Source of the DNA: Panorpa germanica
Lineage: Eukaryota; Arthropoda; Insecta; Mecoptera; Panorpidae
Direction of reading: 5' to 3'
DNA: 64,000 nucleotides
Assembly: GCA_963678705.1 (NCBI GenBank)
Contig: OY783220.1
Span: 9,879,001 to 9,943,000 of the forward strand
Part shown: positions 46,654-58,356 of the stretch, piece by piece
How positions within the stretch are numbered: the first letter of the stretch is position 1
How the letters are laid out: the number at the start of each line of letters is the position of its first letter
Notes under the pieces: generated by a model
Databases searched by the model: none
What the model was told of the DNA's origin: nothing
What the model saw: the letters and a program-made list of their open reading frames with translations, nothing else
Program-made: the position numbers and the translations under genes

Positions 46654-47290
46654 ATGGGTTACTAGAACCTCAAATGTTCAATTATTTTTTAATAACTCGT
46701 TGTATTTCAGGTGATATTAACAATTAAAAATGTCATTTTTTCTCTTTAATTATTAAAGAGATTCAACGTTGGACAACAATCCAACTGCATGTAACATCAC
46801 AGCCGCTAGTTGCTATCTCTTTTATACAACAGAGCATTATTCAAGATAGAACTCTGGTAAGTTTACAGGTTACCAACCTTACAGCTCATAAATCTCTGCT
46901 ATATGTATTTATATATCAAAATATCAAATATTATTAACAGCTATTTCAAGGAACAATAAAATTTCAATATTATGTCTGCCTTAGCAAATTTAAATAAAAT
47001 AAAAACTTATTATTCTTTGACTTGACTTATTGTTTGACTACCAAGAGCTACAAAACATTACCACAGCACTGACCTACTCAACAAATAACTGACGTTAAAA
47101 TGCAATTCACGTCATACAAATATGTCCGACCATTTCTAGCGCTAAAACTACAATTCAAATTTTTAATTGCTATATCTCCGTCAACATTTAGATATTTAAT
47201 AAAATAGACACGCCAATACACATTTATTAACATCAATTTCAACCAACAATCGAAAATTCGACCACTAAAAAATGAGGACACAAGCCCATT
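46654..47290 (-). mobile_element. TIR-1 family element, copy 5
   Basis: Right end GGACACAAGCCCATT is intact at 47290. The left end begins at GGGTTACTAGAACCTC, so about 65 terminal bases are lost. The hairpin segment is present in shortened form near 46810-46840. Confidence 0.75.
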
Positions 47291-47870
47291 GCTTACAAGT
47301 CTTAACACTTTTACTGGATCCTAATTTTAATACAGATTTGTCTATTAAAATTGTATTAAAGTCAAGAACATTTTTAGAAGTGTAACTTGCTGTTATAATG
47401 ATAAATAGGAGAAGTTATTTTCAACTGAAATCTATGGTGTATTTGGGGGGTTATAGTCAATATGCAGAGAAGTGTCGCGAAGCCTCGTGTCAACAACAGG
47501 TAACAGGTTAACGACGTGCCATTATCTGACGGTTCAAAATGCTTCAGATGTTATCTTTAGGTCACATGAACAACGTAAACCATTTGACCAATTCAACAAG
47601 CGTTAAACTGTTGAATAATTACTCTCACGTTTGCTAAATTCATGGAATGGAATTATTACAACCAGATAAACGCTATAGAAGACTATAGCTATACAACCTT
47701 CTTAAAAACCAAGAAACGTTAAAATACCATACCAATGACAAGTAACCTATAAATCAATCTACCACAAAATAATTATCATGTATTAGAACATACATTACCT
47801 CAAATATCATCTATGACAGCAAAATTATAAGTTAATAAATTACTGATGGTCATTCCTATCTGACCACCTA
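47291..47870. other. Upstream region of the Gr gene
   Basis: 580 bases between TIR-1 copy 5 and the TATA-like box. No repeat recognised; any receptor promoter would lie here. Confidence 0.4.
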
Positions 47871-47880
47871 GGTATATAAG
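47871..47880 (+). promoter_or_regulatory. TATA-like box upstream of the Gr gene
   Basis: GGTATATAAG lies about 37-46 bases before the chosen ATG. It would suit a core promoter with a very short 5' leader, but the window is AT-rich and chance TATA matches are common. Confidence 0.25.
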
Positions 47881-47916
47881 TAAAACTAAAAGCCTTGGGT
47901 GGTCTATTTACTCAAA

Positions 47917-50900
47917 ATGTCAGACATAAACTTAAATATTCTCTTTGAAGTCTCTCCAATAATATTAGCAACAAACATTTTCGGATTTCTTCCATTTTCC
48001 TACGAGAAAAGATTAAATAATTTTCGTTTATCAAGATTCTATCTTTTGACAATGATCTTCTGGTATTCTTACTACTACTGTTGCTTCTATTTCTTCTTGC
48101 AGAATATTCTAAGCATAGACGGGGAAGATATTTACATGATCGGGTTGTGGATACAACACATGTCTAGATTTTCCTTAATGTCCGCATCGTTATTCTACAC
48201 AATTTTGGGCAGAAAACAAAAAGGAAGAACAGTTGCCTTAATGGCTGATGTTGACAGCAAATTTAAAGAACTTGGGATCAAGATTCCTTACAACGAGAAC
48301 AAGAAGAAATGTTTTATCCAGTTAAGTGTTCTGTTAGCAACATACTTCACATTCGCCAGTTGCGATTGGATTGTTTTTTATCAAGTCTCAAGATCTATCT
48401 CTTCTTCTTTGATTTGTGGATTCTATCTGCTACCATATCTCCATATACTTCTAACAAAACTTAAATTTCTAAACATCATGCATTTATTGAAGCAACGATA
48501 TAGACTTCTGAGTGATCTACTAATGGAAATAGGAAGAGAATCAATCAATGGAAGTTTGAATTTGGAAGAACTGCAGCGGCTTAAGTCTCTGTGTAAAGTG
48601 TTTGACCTTCTGAACGAACTTTGTGGGGAGATTAATAAGATGTATTCCTTGCAACTCTTCCTTGGGATTGTCGTTATTTTTACGTTACTTCTGTTTGACA
48701 CGAATGGGAACATTAAGAGGTTAGCTCTGACGAAACAGTCGGCTTTTTCACTTAGCCAGTTGATTAGTATTTCTGCGCTGGTTTGGGAAATATTTATAGC
48801 AGCATCCCTTGTCTGCGTTGTCTTTATAACGGAACGAACAGTGGAACAGGTTTGAATACTTTGCTAATAATACTTAGGATGTTAAGAAATAAATATAAAG
48901 GATCTTGCAAGACCTAAGACCTAATATTCGTATATACTTATGTAACGAGAACTAATGCTAAAACGTAGATAGAAATTCGATAATCAATTTTAAAATGTCA
49001 AGACTAAATGCAAATAGATTGGTGAACAGTGGAATTAAATTAGACTTAGTTGGAGGTTTTGTAGTAAAGAAAAATACATTTCTTTTTGGACTGTTTCATA
49101 AAATAACCTTATAGAGTAAGATTAAGTTACTAATTACTTTCAAATAAAATTCTACATTTTATATACACATTTACTAATATCTTAAGAAATATAACCCACC
49201 TTCTGAAAAGTAACGATGCGCCACTGGATTGACCATATCAATTAGATACTCTACTCTACTTTTTGTTTTTAATTTCCGTGTCAGCGATTTTAACGAAATT
49301 AACTAACAGTATCAAAAACTATTTTTAAAATCCCAAAGCAACTGACGACAGTTTAAAGACATCTTGACCCACTGCTCAAACCACTCAAAAGTTAACTAAA
49401 CTACAAATTGTATAGAAAAATACATTACTAGATCCATTAGATCCTTTTGGCATGATATCCAACCTGTTTACGAGCCAAAAACTTTTTAATTGATGATCGA
49501 GGTTCTCTCTGCAAAGTTTCAATTGGATTATGATATATATGTATGTAACGTAATGACATTTAAACTTTGCAAACAGATAAACAGAAACGTAATAAACATC
49601 AAACGGTTTAATTTGTTGTGTTAAAAGACAAGATTGCTAATTATTTTATTATTTAATTTTGGTTTTAATGTTTGCAAAAACATTTCCAAAATCTATTACA
49701 TGATGTATAGTGAAATGAAAAGTACTTATTATTATTTTATTGTAATGTTTTTGCCATTAGGTACTCCTCCTGCTATTCTCTCTCCTTTTCTACTCTGCCC
49801 TTCATTCTTTTTCCTCGCTCCTTCTCTCTATATCCGCCATCCACCGTTATCCTTCACTGCCTCCCTTTAATAACTGCACAATCTTCTTTTAATTTTTTTA
49901 CTTTTTTCTCACATCAATACTTAATTTGCTCCTTCGTTTCTATCTCTCTCTAGCACACCCTACATAACCTATTCTCTCTATTTTCTCAGTATCTGCTGTC
50001 TTTCTCTTCGTTTCACAATCTAAATCTTGCGTTTCTGTTAATGTTCCTTCCCTCTTTTTCCCCTATGTATTACGGTATCTCTCTTTCTCCTAAATGATCT
50101 TGTATTTCCTATTATGATTTTTTTTCCATTCTTTCCTGCTGCTGTATCTCTCTGTCTATACTCCTTGGCTCCTCTTCCACACTTTTGCCTACTTCTCTTC
50201 TCTGTCGCAATTCCGTTCCTTTCAAAGTACTCCTCCCTCTTTTTTGTTCATCCTTTTCCTCCCTCCTTGAATTAAAAAGTATTCAATATGGAAAGTGAAG
50301 GCACCAATATAGATAATTGTTTCAAGCTTGCTACAAGCTAATTTCGAAGTTCATTTTCTGCCTCACATAGAAATTAGTACACGTAAAAGTATAGTTATCC
50401 CTTTCCGTCATTGTCCTTGATGGTTTGACAGCTGCATAATTAATATTTTCGTTTTTAAGTCTAACTTTACATATGTAAATTTAATTCAACAGAACAGCTA
50501 AGCCACTGGTTACATTTATAGTTATGTTTTAACTTCCAGGCTCGTCGAACCGCCATCTTTCTGCATCGTTTCATGAGACAAGTTCAACTGGACACGGCAA
50601 CGCTGGATAATCTCAAAGGAATTTCATTAAAATTTCATCGACATCCGGTTCAGTTTTCAGTGTGTGGTTTGTTCCCTTTGAACTACACGTTACTGCAAGC
50701 TGTAAGTTTTAACTTTTAACTGATGGTGAATATGCATACCGTCCGTACTAACGGGTTGTTAACTAAATGGAACTTTGAATTCATTTGGAACGTTCGAAAA
50801 ATTAATTTGTCACTATTTGAGAAACAAAAGCGTTTAAAACATAAATATTGACTTAAGGTAGTTATCGTGCTGTAAGGTAATATATTTTTGTACAATTATA

Positions 50901-51436
50901 AAGGAAATCATTACCTAATTAATCTGAAATTCAATAAGGTATACATTGAGCTTATTTTAAGTATTTTATTTTTACAAGAGCTATATAGTTATATACATAC
51001 AAATTAATAACAAGAGGTATAAAAAAAACAAGATTTCAGCTTAAAGTCTACAAGTATTTTATGTTATAAATACTTCAAAATATGTTGTTATAAAAACTTT
51101 TAATGAGCAGTTTGTAATTTCATTGAAACAAAGGAAATGTAAGATGCATAAATTCTTGCTGTACATACAGGGTGTAACAGTTATCGGTTTCATTTTTATA
51201 TAGGGTGATGAAAGATAAGGAAAAAATGTAATTTTAAGTAAACTAGCCAGTGTGAAACTGCACAGCAAAATAATTTTCTACCTTGGTATATGTCAAGTGT
51301 TACGGTTATTAAGATATCAGTTTCTTGACATTTTTAGAATACATATTATAACATTACTTCATTTTAATTTCAGATTAGTGGCGCACTGACTTCCTACGTT
51401 GTAATTCTTGTCAACTTTGATATGATGAATGTTTAA
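47917..51436 (+). CDS. Insect gustatory receptor (Gr, 7tm_7 family), three exons
   Basis: Predicted chemosensory receptor, a seven-transmembrane ligand-gated channel family acting in the dendritic membrane of sensory neurons. Exons: 47917-48849, 50540-50701 and 51374-51436. Both introns are phase 0, with donors CAG|GT and GCT|GTAAGT and acceptors TTCCAG and TTTCAG. Together they give about 385 residues, the usual Gr length. Hydrophobic segments lie near residues 41-62, 76-97, 131-152, 158-182, 245-262, 282-306 and 362-380. Family hallmarks are LCGEINKMYSLQLFLG near 235-250, VCGLFPLNYTLLQA at the end of exon 2, and TSYVVILVNF in the last exon, matching the TYhhhhhQF signature with N in place of Q. 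The ATG at 47917 is chosen; a GTG 18 bases upstream is in frame but not a likely eukaryotic start. No frame breaks were seen. Ligand class cannot be told from sequence. Identification is from family knowledge; splice sites are read directly. Confidence 0.88.
49745..50275 (-). repeat. Polypyrimidine copy of the dispersed polypurine repeat, inside Gr intron 1
   Basis: About 530 bases of strongly pyrimidine-biased sequence. Read on the minus strand it contains GTGGATGGCGGATATAGAG followed by AGAAGGAGCGAGG, close to the core of the copies at 21025-21320 and 51475-52000. Short ORFs crossing it are low-complexity and not genes. Confidence 0.6.
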
Positions 51437-51474
51437 AAGTTTAATTGCTAATTAACAAAACTAGAATCGAAGCA

Positions 51475-52000
51475 GAAAAGGGGCTATTAGGAGGGAGAGA
51501 TCCTAAGATAAATAAGGGAGGAGAGTAGAAAGGAGTGTAGAAGAGGAGCAAGGAAAGGGAGAAAGAAGAACTTTGAAAGGTGCGGAATGGCGACAGAAGA
51601 GCCATAGAGAAGAAAGCACAAGTGTGAAGAGAAGCAAAGGAGCAGAAACAGAAGCAAGAAAGAATGGTTGATATAATAAAGAAAATAGATAATAATAGAT
51701 AAAAGATATAAAGAAAAGTTGATATATAATGAAAGATATAAGAGGATTTGGGAGAGAGACAAACGATTGTGAAACGAAGACAAAGGGAGCAGATACTGTG
51801 AAAATAGAGAGAAAAGCTGGAGAGAGATAGAAACACTGATTCAGTATGCATGTGAGAAAAGAGAAAAAACTGAAAAGAAGATTGTGCAGGTATTAAAGGG
51901 TGGTGGTGTGTGGCGGAGATAGAGAGAAGGAACGAGGAAAGAGAAGGAAAGGCAGAGTTGAAACAGGAGGTAGAGTGAAGCAGTAGGGCTTTGGGAAAAT
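51475..52000 (+). repeat. Polypurine dispersed repeat just 3' of the Gr stop codon
   Basis: About 525 bases rich in GA, GAA and GGA, with the shared core TGTGGCGGAGATAGAGAG at about 51909-51926. It lies in the opposite orientation to the copy in Gr intron 1, so the two form an inverted pair around exons 2 and 3. The long minus-strand ORFs here are Ser/Phe/Leu-rich products of base bias. Confidence 0.6.
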
Positions 52001-52940
52001 TTATCTCTTTTGTGTGTATTTTTATTTCCTTCCTTCTTTTGGAAGGAATGAAACTGGGTACATAGTACATAACTAAACACAATGATATGTAATTTAATGA
52101 TTTAATTCTAAAGAATAAATAGTGCCTAGTGGCAAAACCATTACAATAAAGTTATAATAATAATACTAGTTGAAGGAAGTGTTTCCCAACTAGAAATTTC
52201 TTAATTTCTAAAAGAATTATATTAAAAAAGAATTATTATAAAAGAAGGCATAGTAACTTAAGTCAAATGAATAAAGCTTCGATTTATATTTAAGCGAAAC
52301 TCTTACATTATTAATAAAAATAAAACAACATCTAATTAAAAATAATTCTACAGCAGAGTACTTACAATATTTACTTACAATTTAGGAAAAACAAAAAAGT
52401 GGCTAAATATAAACCCACCCTATAAGAGATACCCCTCGCTGACTTAATTATTTGCAACAGAGGTTTCTTTACAATAATCTTCCGCCATTACCACCACCAA
52501 CAACAACAATAGAAAGCACCGGATGTGGGAGTAGGAGTAAGAGCGGGAGGAGGAACATTACGAGTATCTGGAGGTGGTAAATTTAAATGGAATAAAATGA
52601 ACATGATGAAAACACCTTCGCTAAAACAACATTATTTAGATATTTATAATTAATTCGTAAATTAGAGAAGGCACAGTGTGGTGGTGTGATATAATTATGT
52701 TTACAGTGGTGGTGTGATACATGAAGGGTGGAGGGTGAAGGGGAGGTACATTCCTGTTTTGACGTCTTCATTTCTCATCTCAGAATTTAATCTTATTACT
52801 GTTGAAGATGTTTTGTAATTTTATATCTCTAAATGTTCAACGGTTGAACAAAGGGTTAGTATCATTGGAACATAGTTACAAATATCGCCACAGTGGCGCC
52901 ACATCAACAGGATTACATTTAATACTTTCTACATAAATTT
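52001..52940. other. Unassigned 3' flank of the Gr gene
   Basis: The first AATAAA downstream of the Gr stop that I noticed is at about 52114, so a 3' UTR could extend that far through the purine tract; this is inference only. A G/T-rich patch lies at 52675-52750. Confidence 0.3.
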
Positions 52941-53130
52941 AAGAACACTAACACACGGGTCGGAAAGCATCAAGCAAAAACTACGCTCGGTATGCGTATA
53001 ATATGTCGATCGGTTGCTGCTCAATACATTTTGCATCAAGGTCACACACGGGTCGGTGCGTAGCAGTGCGATGCGGCTTGTACGCGGTATGCTGGCATGC
53101 AGCAATCGCATCCAGCGAAGTCTCGACATT
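52941..53130. repeat. GC-rich block with direct repeats of ACACACGGGTCGG
   Basis: ACACACGGGTCGG occurs at about 52950 and 53043, each followed by sequence rich in GCRTAG/GCATCA. The block is much less AT-rich than its surroundings. Probably part of a DNA transposon with GC-rich subterminal repeats, but no ends were found. Confidence 0.4.
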
Positions 53131-53789
53131 TGTGAGATGCAGACTGGTTTTCTAAAACTAATAAAAGACTAATAAAAGAAATAGAGGAATATCCTTTGAT
53201 ATGTAATTTTAAATTGACAGATAATTTAAATATATTATCTATTCCTAGTAGAAGTATGCACGCATAATGACAAAATCATTTTTACAATAACAAGAAATTA
53301 GAAATAAATAAAACTAATTTAGTAAGCAACGGTAATTCATATTGAACCCCATATTTTAAATTAATTACATTAAAACCGTAAAAATTAAAATAAATCAAGG
53401 AGAGTAGATAATTACTGTGTAATTAATTTTAATTACTTAATCATTTAAAAGGAAAAATTGAAATACAATTAGAGGTCTCGAAATTTAAAATTCAAAGGGA
53501 ATAAAATTAGGTTTTATTTATTTAATTTAACCCTCGCTCTTGTCGTTTTTTAGGTCCGATGGAAAATCCCAAGCTAAGGGTTGCTAACCAAAATAATATC
53601 ATTTATTTATGCGGTGTTACGACTACAATGAATTCACTTTATCTGCTTAATTTTATGGTGAGATTTATGCAAATATTTAATTTTAGTTTTTTAATTATTT
53701 GAGAATCAAGAATGACGTCACAGAAGTCGTTTTTTAAAATATATGACACGTTCGATGACGTATATTGTCTTCGTTAAATATTTTAATTT
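53131..53789. other. Unassigned AT-rich sequence
   Basis: Nothing recognised. Confidence 0.35.
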
Positions 53790-53918
53790 GGTATTTAATT
53801 TAAATAGTATGATATAGAAATATGCGTAGTTTTTTTAGAACCAGGGAAAGTCCAATGTTTCCAAATTTAAAAAAATATATATTATATTATAACCTCCAAA
53901 ATGTGACAATCTGTAAAG
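53790..53918 (+). mobile_element. R2 element, copy D (fragment)
   Basis: Contains TATTTAATTTAAATAGTATG, AAAGTCCAATGTTTC and TATTATATTATAACCTCC, ending at GACAATCTGTAAA where similarity stops. Confidence 0.6.
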
Positions 53919-54959
53919 GGGATTGAGGGAGATAGCGTCTGTCTATTACCATTAAAGAAATATTTGTTGAAAAAGGATAGCATATACTTTAAGCATACTG
54001 TACTGAACAAAATACTATACAAGTACACAAGTGTAACGGTGAAAAATATATTTTACTTGTCTAACCGCATCTCGTTTCTCTCTTACTTTGGAATAAATGA
54101 GATGAAAGTGAACTTAAAAAAAATATATCCATGTGGGAAAGAAACAGAAATACTTAATGAATGATGTTGGAAAAAGAAAGAATATTATTATGAAAAATTA
54201 ACACAAAATCTGTGACAGGTAGAGAACTTGTAAAGCGTTAGAATAGAATTGTACGAGTGACTCGAACTTCACTAAATAGGGCACTTCACCAAATTGTTTA
54301 CAGGGCACCATCATTACCATTTAAATACGTTTATAATTTTGAGCAAATAATCAGTTCTAAAGTTTGTCCTTTGTCGTAAGGGTAACTAGTCCTAGAAATT
54401 CTCAACAAATATCATTGTTTTCCTTTAGCATGTTAAACTACGAATTGTATAGAAGTGAACTAAGTTGCAGACAAGACACCATTCTCCTCCATTTAATAAT
54501 AATAGTACATTGAACCAAGTGCATTGAAGTGCAATGTGCAGTTACTGTACCACCGCACCGCACCGTACGCCAGTCACCTACTCGACAAGTACGCCGCTAA
54601 TTGCATTGATTGTGTAAGTAATTAGGGAAGATATAACCGAACGGCTTATGCTGGTGATTATCTCCTTTGTGTTTCATTAATTACAGACAATAAACTCTCG
54701 TAACTTGTTAATTATGTTTCAGTGACGCATATCATAATAATGAGGATTATCTGTAAAGGTATTTACGTCATCTTTAAGACGATTATGGTAGTTACGAAAT
54801 AGTTTAACTTTAAAACTTGAAAATTACCTTATAGCTTAATACTCGCAGTTTAGCTTACGGTTGTATAATACATAGTGTCATTAAAATTTATAATTGAATG
54901 ATAAAAAAGCATATTTTCTAAGATAAAGTTTTTTGACGACACAGATAATATATAATTTA
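53919..54959. other. Unassigned sequence
   Basis: A short reversed R4 fragment (CACTTCACCAAATTGTTTAC) lies at about 54284-54303. Open stretch 53964-54164 is unrecognised. Confidence 0.35.
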
Positions 54960-55462
54960 AGATTAATAATTAAGATTTTAATACCATGACGAGATTTCTT
55001 TTATCGTGACGAGATTTTTATACGAAATGTGATAGAAAGTTGAAATTTTGTATAAAGGGTAATTTACAAATCGAAAAAAAGATTGACGATATTTCTTTTA
55101 TCGCGACGAAATTTTTTTACCGTGATGAAATTTTTTTAACGAGATGAAAACGGCTCCATACATCTTTTTGAAAATTTCCTATTTCAATTGGCGTCCTCGG
55201 ATTTTTCCCTGAATTTCCTGGAAACCCGTATATACAAATCGAAAAAAAATCCTAAATTTTGAAAGGAAGTTGGTCAAATAATGAATAAATTGAAAAAAAT
55301 ATATTTTTTTAGTCAGTTTCTATGAAAAATTATTTGTTTTTATATGTAAAATAAATATGGAACTTGTTTAATATTTCTATTTAAAAATTGAATTAAAATT
55401 TGAAATGAAATTCAATTCACACACAAAAGACAGTCGTCGTTTGCGACGGGGGTAAACTCTAG
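54960..55462 (+). mobile_element. Helitron 3' part with internal minisatellite
   Basis: The 3' end has a GTCG...CGAC hairpin (55436-55447), an 11-base spacer and CTAG at 55459-55462, then T. Inside lie TTTTATCGTGACGA / TTTTACCGTGATGA repeats (55083-55150) and the segment shared with 21699-21737. The start is approximate; the TC end was not found. Confidence 0.55.
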
Positions 55463-55883
55463 TAAACTTAAAATGTTGTACAATAATTTATATAAATAAA
55501 AAGTAATAAAAAAAATAAAACCTTGCCTATCTAATGCATAGGCAGGCATATGAGGCACCTTTAAGTATCAACGGTATCTTATAAGGATCCCAAGACATGT
55601 ACCGTACTATGCGAAGACATATCAACCCCATTAATAACTCGGAACCAGTGTCTAAACGAATTGTTGTTGGGGTGTTACATCAGTCGTACACTTGTTTACT
55701 ATTTCTGTATCCGGTTGCTATGCCGGAAGCTAGTTATTTATTTTAACGGACAAAGAAATACGATCTGATAAAATAGGACGACATTCAAAGCTTCTTATAG
55801 TTTTATATGAAATATTAGAAGTCACTGGTTGTTTGTTGTAGTTTTACTTGTTTAATAAATTTATTGCGAACAGAAAATATACC
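55463..55883. other. Unassigned sequence
   Basis: Nothing recognised. Confidence 0.35.
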
Positions 55884-55887
55884 TTAA

Positions 55888-56565
55888 GGCCTGTCTCAGT
55901 ATGGGACCGTATTTAAGCGACGGCGTATTCGGACGTAAATCGGCGGATTGGATGAGCTACAAAGCAAACCGCCTATGTGTGTCACAGATGTCTGTAGTCG
56001 TGTATTAGGGGGTGTATGGGAGTTCTTTAGCACTTATATAATTTATCATGAGAGCAAACTTTAACTTTAATTTTTATCGATACACTACTGGTATAAAAGG
56101 GACTTTAGCATTTATTATATATCTGAGTTCTGGTTGGCGTGAATTTAATCTCTCTTTCTTGAATTAATTTTTCGGTGTCCATGATTCACTGAAATACAAA
56201 CATAAACTGAAGCATGCTGAACATACTCGTCACAAGCGATGTCGCCGATAGGTCCGAAAAGATCCGTATTGCAGCGAAAGAACAAGCGATCTTAGGTATC
56301 CCCTCCAGTCTGAGGCGGCTGTTTGCATTTACAAAGGTTCGGATAGGATATCGTTGTAGTAGTGGTAACGCTTGGATAACATTCGCCTTTATACGGTTCT
56401 AATGTGCGAGGTAGTGCCGCCCGTATTCGGACGGCTTTGTAGCTTGAAGTCTGAGAGGTCCAGAGAGATCTCATTACATTTACATGGTTCGGATAGGTAA
56501 AGCATAGTAGCCCGTATACGTCCGGCGTAAATTCGCTTAAATACGGTGCCATACTGAGACAGGCC
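55888..56565. mobile_element. TIR element of 678 bp with TTAA flanks
   Basis: Ends GGCCTGTCTCAGTATGG and its inverse CCATACTGAGACAGGCC; the inverted repeat extends to about 33 bp through ACCGTATTTAAGCGA with one mismatch. TTAA lies at 55884-55887 and 56566-56569. Inner subterminal repeats (GTATTCGGACG; GAGCTACAAAGC / GGCTTTGTAGCTTG) are also inverted. Short ORFs inside are not recognised as transposase. TTAA fits piggyBac-type or similar DNA transposons; superfamily is open. Confidence 0.8.
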
Positions 56566-56569
56566 TTAA

Positions 56570-57146
56570 GGTCCAATACTTAACCGAATATTTTGGACAC
56601 GGTTCTGGGGCCCTATTCCTGACTTTCGATCACAAGTAATGTAATAGAAAAATCATATAGAAGTTCTAGGTCACTTTATTGTTATAAAAAATACAATTCA
56701 TAAGTTGATTTTGTGTATTTAAACAATAAGAAAGTAACAAGTTATTAGAGAAATTCATTAAAAAGTTATAATTCAGTATAATAGAGTTACCAGATACAAA
56801 ACTTTTATTAGTTGTGTTGCGAAGCAGCAGGAGAGTATAACATATGCAGCATTTCAACAGCGTGAGAGCAAATACCATATTGAAATAAATATGTAGTTAC
56901 AAAAATGAATGAAATACCTCCCAGCGATCAAACATTCAACATTTATTTTGTGTAGCTTGCAGCAAAGTGCATGTGCTACAGAAAATATCAATATATTTAT
57001 GATGTATCGTCGATATATCGATGTTTCAACTTGGGGACTTGTTTTGTATCTTTAAATAATGACTTCTTCTGATGACGATTTCCTTTGGTCTCTGGAAATA
57101 TTTGCTGTTTCCTAATTACGGCACTAAAGCGCATAATGCGGTATTT
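56570..57146. other. Unassigned sequence
   Basis: Nothing recognised; the minus-strand open stretch 56666-56878 has no family. Confidence 0.35.
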
Positions 57147-57627
57147 AGTATTATTTCCATTCACTGTTTGTAATATTGTATTTAATTTAAATTGTATACC
57201 ATGTAAGAATATGCGAATTTAAATTGCGTTTTCTTTGTTTTCTTAAAACGTTACAAGGTACAACGTTTCTAAATTAAAAATACTAAATTGAGAAAAACTA
57301 TATCATATTATAACCTCCAAAATGTGACAATCTGTCAAAATGCAGTAGGATTTATTATTAAAATAAGTCCAATGTTAGTTTGTCAAAAATAAAGAAATAA
57401 AAACAATTTATGTTACTAATTGTTATTAAAAACATCAATTCAAATTTGTCCAACTATCGAACTGTCAAAATTTATATTACTAACAAATGGGCACCAACTA
57501 AATTAACTAAACTCAAATTAAAACCCGAATGTGACAAGGAATGCCTATTTTGAAAACCTGAAATCTAGATTAAAATATTAAAGCAAAACGTAAATGTAAT
57601 ATCAAAACAGTGAGTGGGAATGAGGAT
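57147..57627 (+). mobile_element. R2 element, copy E (about 480 bp)
   Basis: Starts AGTATTATTTCCATTCACTG and ends CAGTGAGTGGGAATGAGGAT, inverse of each other with mismatches. Interior core blocks as in copies A and B, more diverged. Confidence 0.7.
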
Positions 57628-58356
57628 ATTTTAAAATTGCATTTGTTTGTTTCCATTATTTGAAAGTGAGGTTATGTTATCTGTCAATTTATAAATGCAG
57701 TTATACTTTAAGATAACTGAATGACGATTTGAGCAAATTAATTTTATACTGAAAGATAAAAAAAGCAATGCTGCGATTAGCTTGAAACCGAATAGAAAGA
57801 ATCAAGAAGAAATGCTATATACAATAACTATTTTTCCAATGACGGTTTCATTTTCCTTTTTACTATCTTTGGCTCCCTCCTCTCCTTATTTCTACATTTA
57901 ATAATATAATCCAATACGTGTGCTTTTACCTTTATTTTTTTATACCAGTCGATGATTTCGATTAATTAATTATCGTCTGTGTCACACCACTATTCAAAGC
58001 TTCTGAATTATACAATTGTTGTTTACTACATCAATTATAAAAACATCATATGGATGGAAAAAGTAACATGAACAGGAAAAACATGGAAACATTATTTAAA
58101 TTACACAGTATGCATTTTTTATTTATGTTACTCATAAGATAACATTTTAGTACAATAATGCAAATGCAGCCAGGCAGTAACAGACCACTATGAGTACAAA
58201 GCGACTACTAGAAAGAGACAGAGATAGACAGAGGGACAGGGACAGTGTTCTCTTATTTCATCTCAGTGTATGAGTATGGTTTAAATGTACATTTTATATT
58301 ATTTTTAAGGGTGTAAATGTAATAATTAGAAACTCTTTGTTACACATGCATTACTG
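57628..58356. other. Unassigned sequence; left hAT target duplication at its end
   Basis: Nothing recognised except CATTACTG at 58349-58356. Confidence 0.4.

Noticed and set aside
47899-47916. Upstream in-frame GTG start for the Gr gene
   Set aside because: Insect genes start at ATG; the ATG at 47917 gives a typical Gr N-terminus.
48423-48713. 96-codon ORF antisense to Gr exon 1
   Set aside because: Shadow of the receptor coding strand.
51441-52082. 213-codon minus-strand ORF and overlapping minus-strand ORFs
   Set aside because: Ser/Phe/Leu-rich translation of a polypyrimidine strand; several frames are open at once, as expected from base bias.
56214-56576. Short ORFs inside the 678-bp TIR element
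   Set aside because: No transposase motifs; antisense pairs in GC-richer sequence with inverted repeats.
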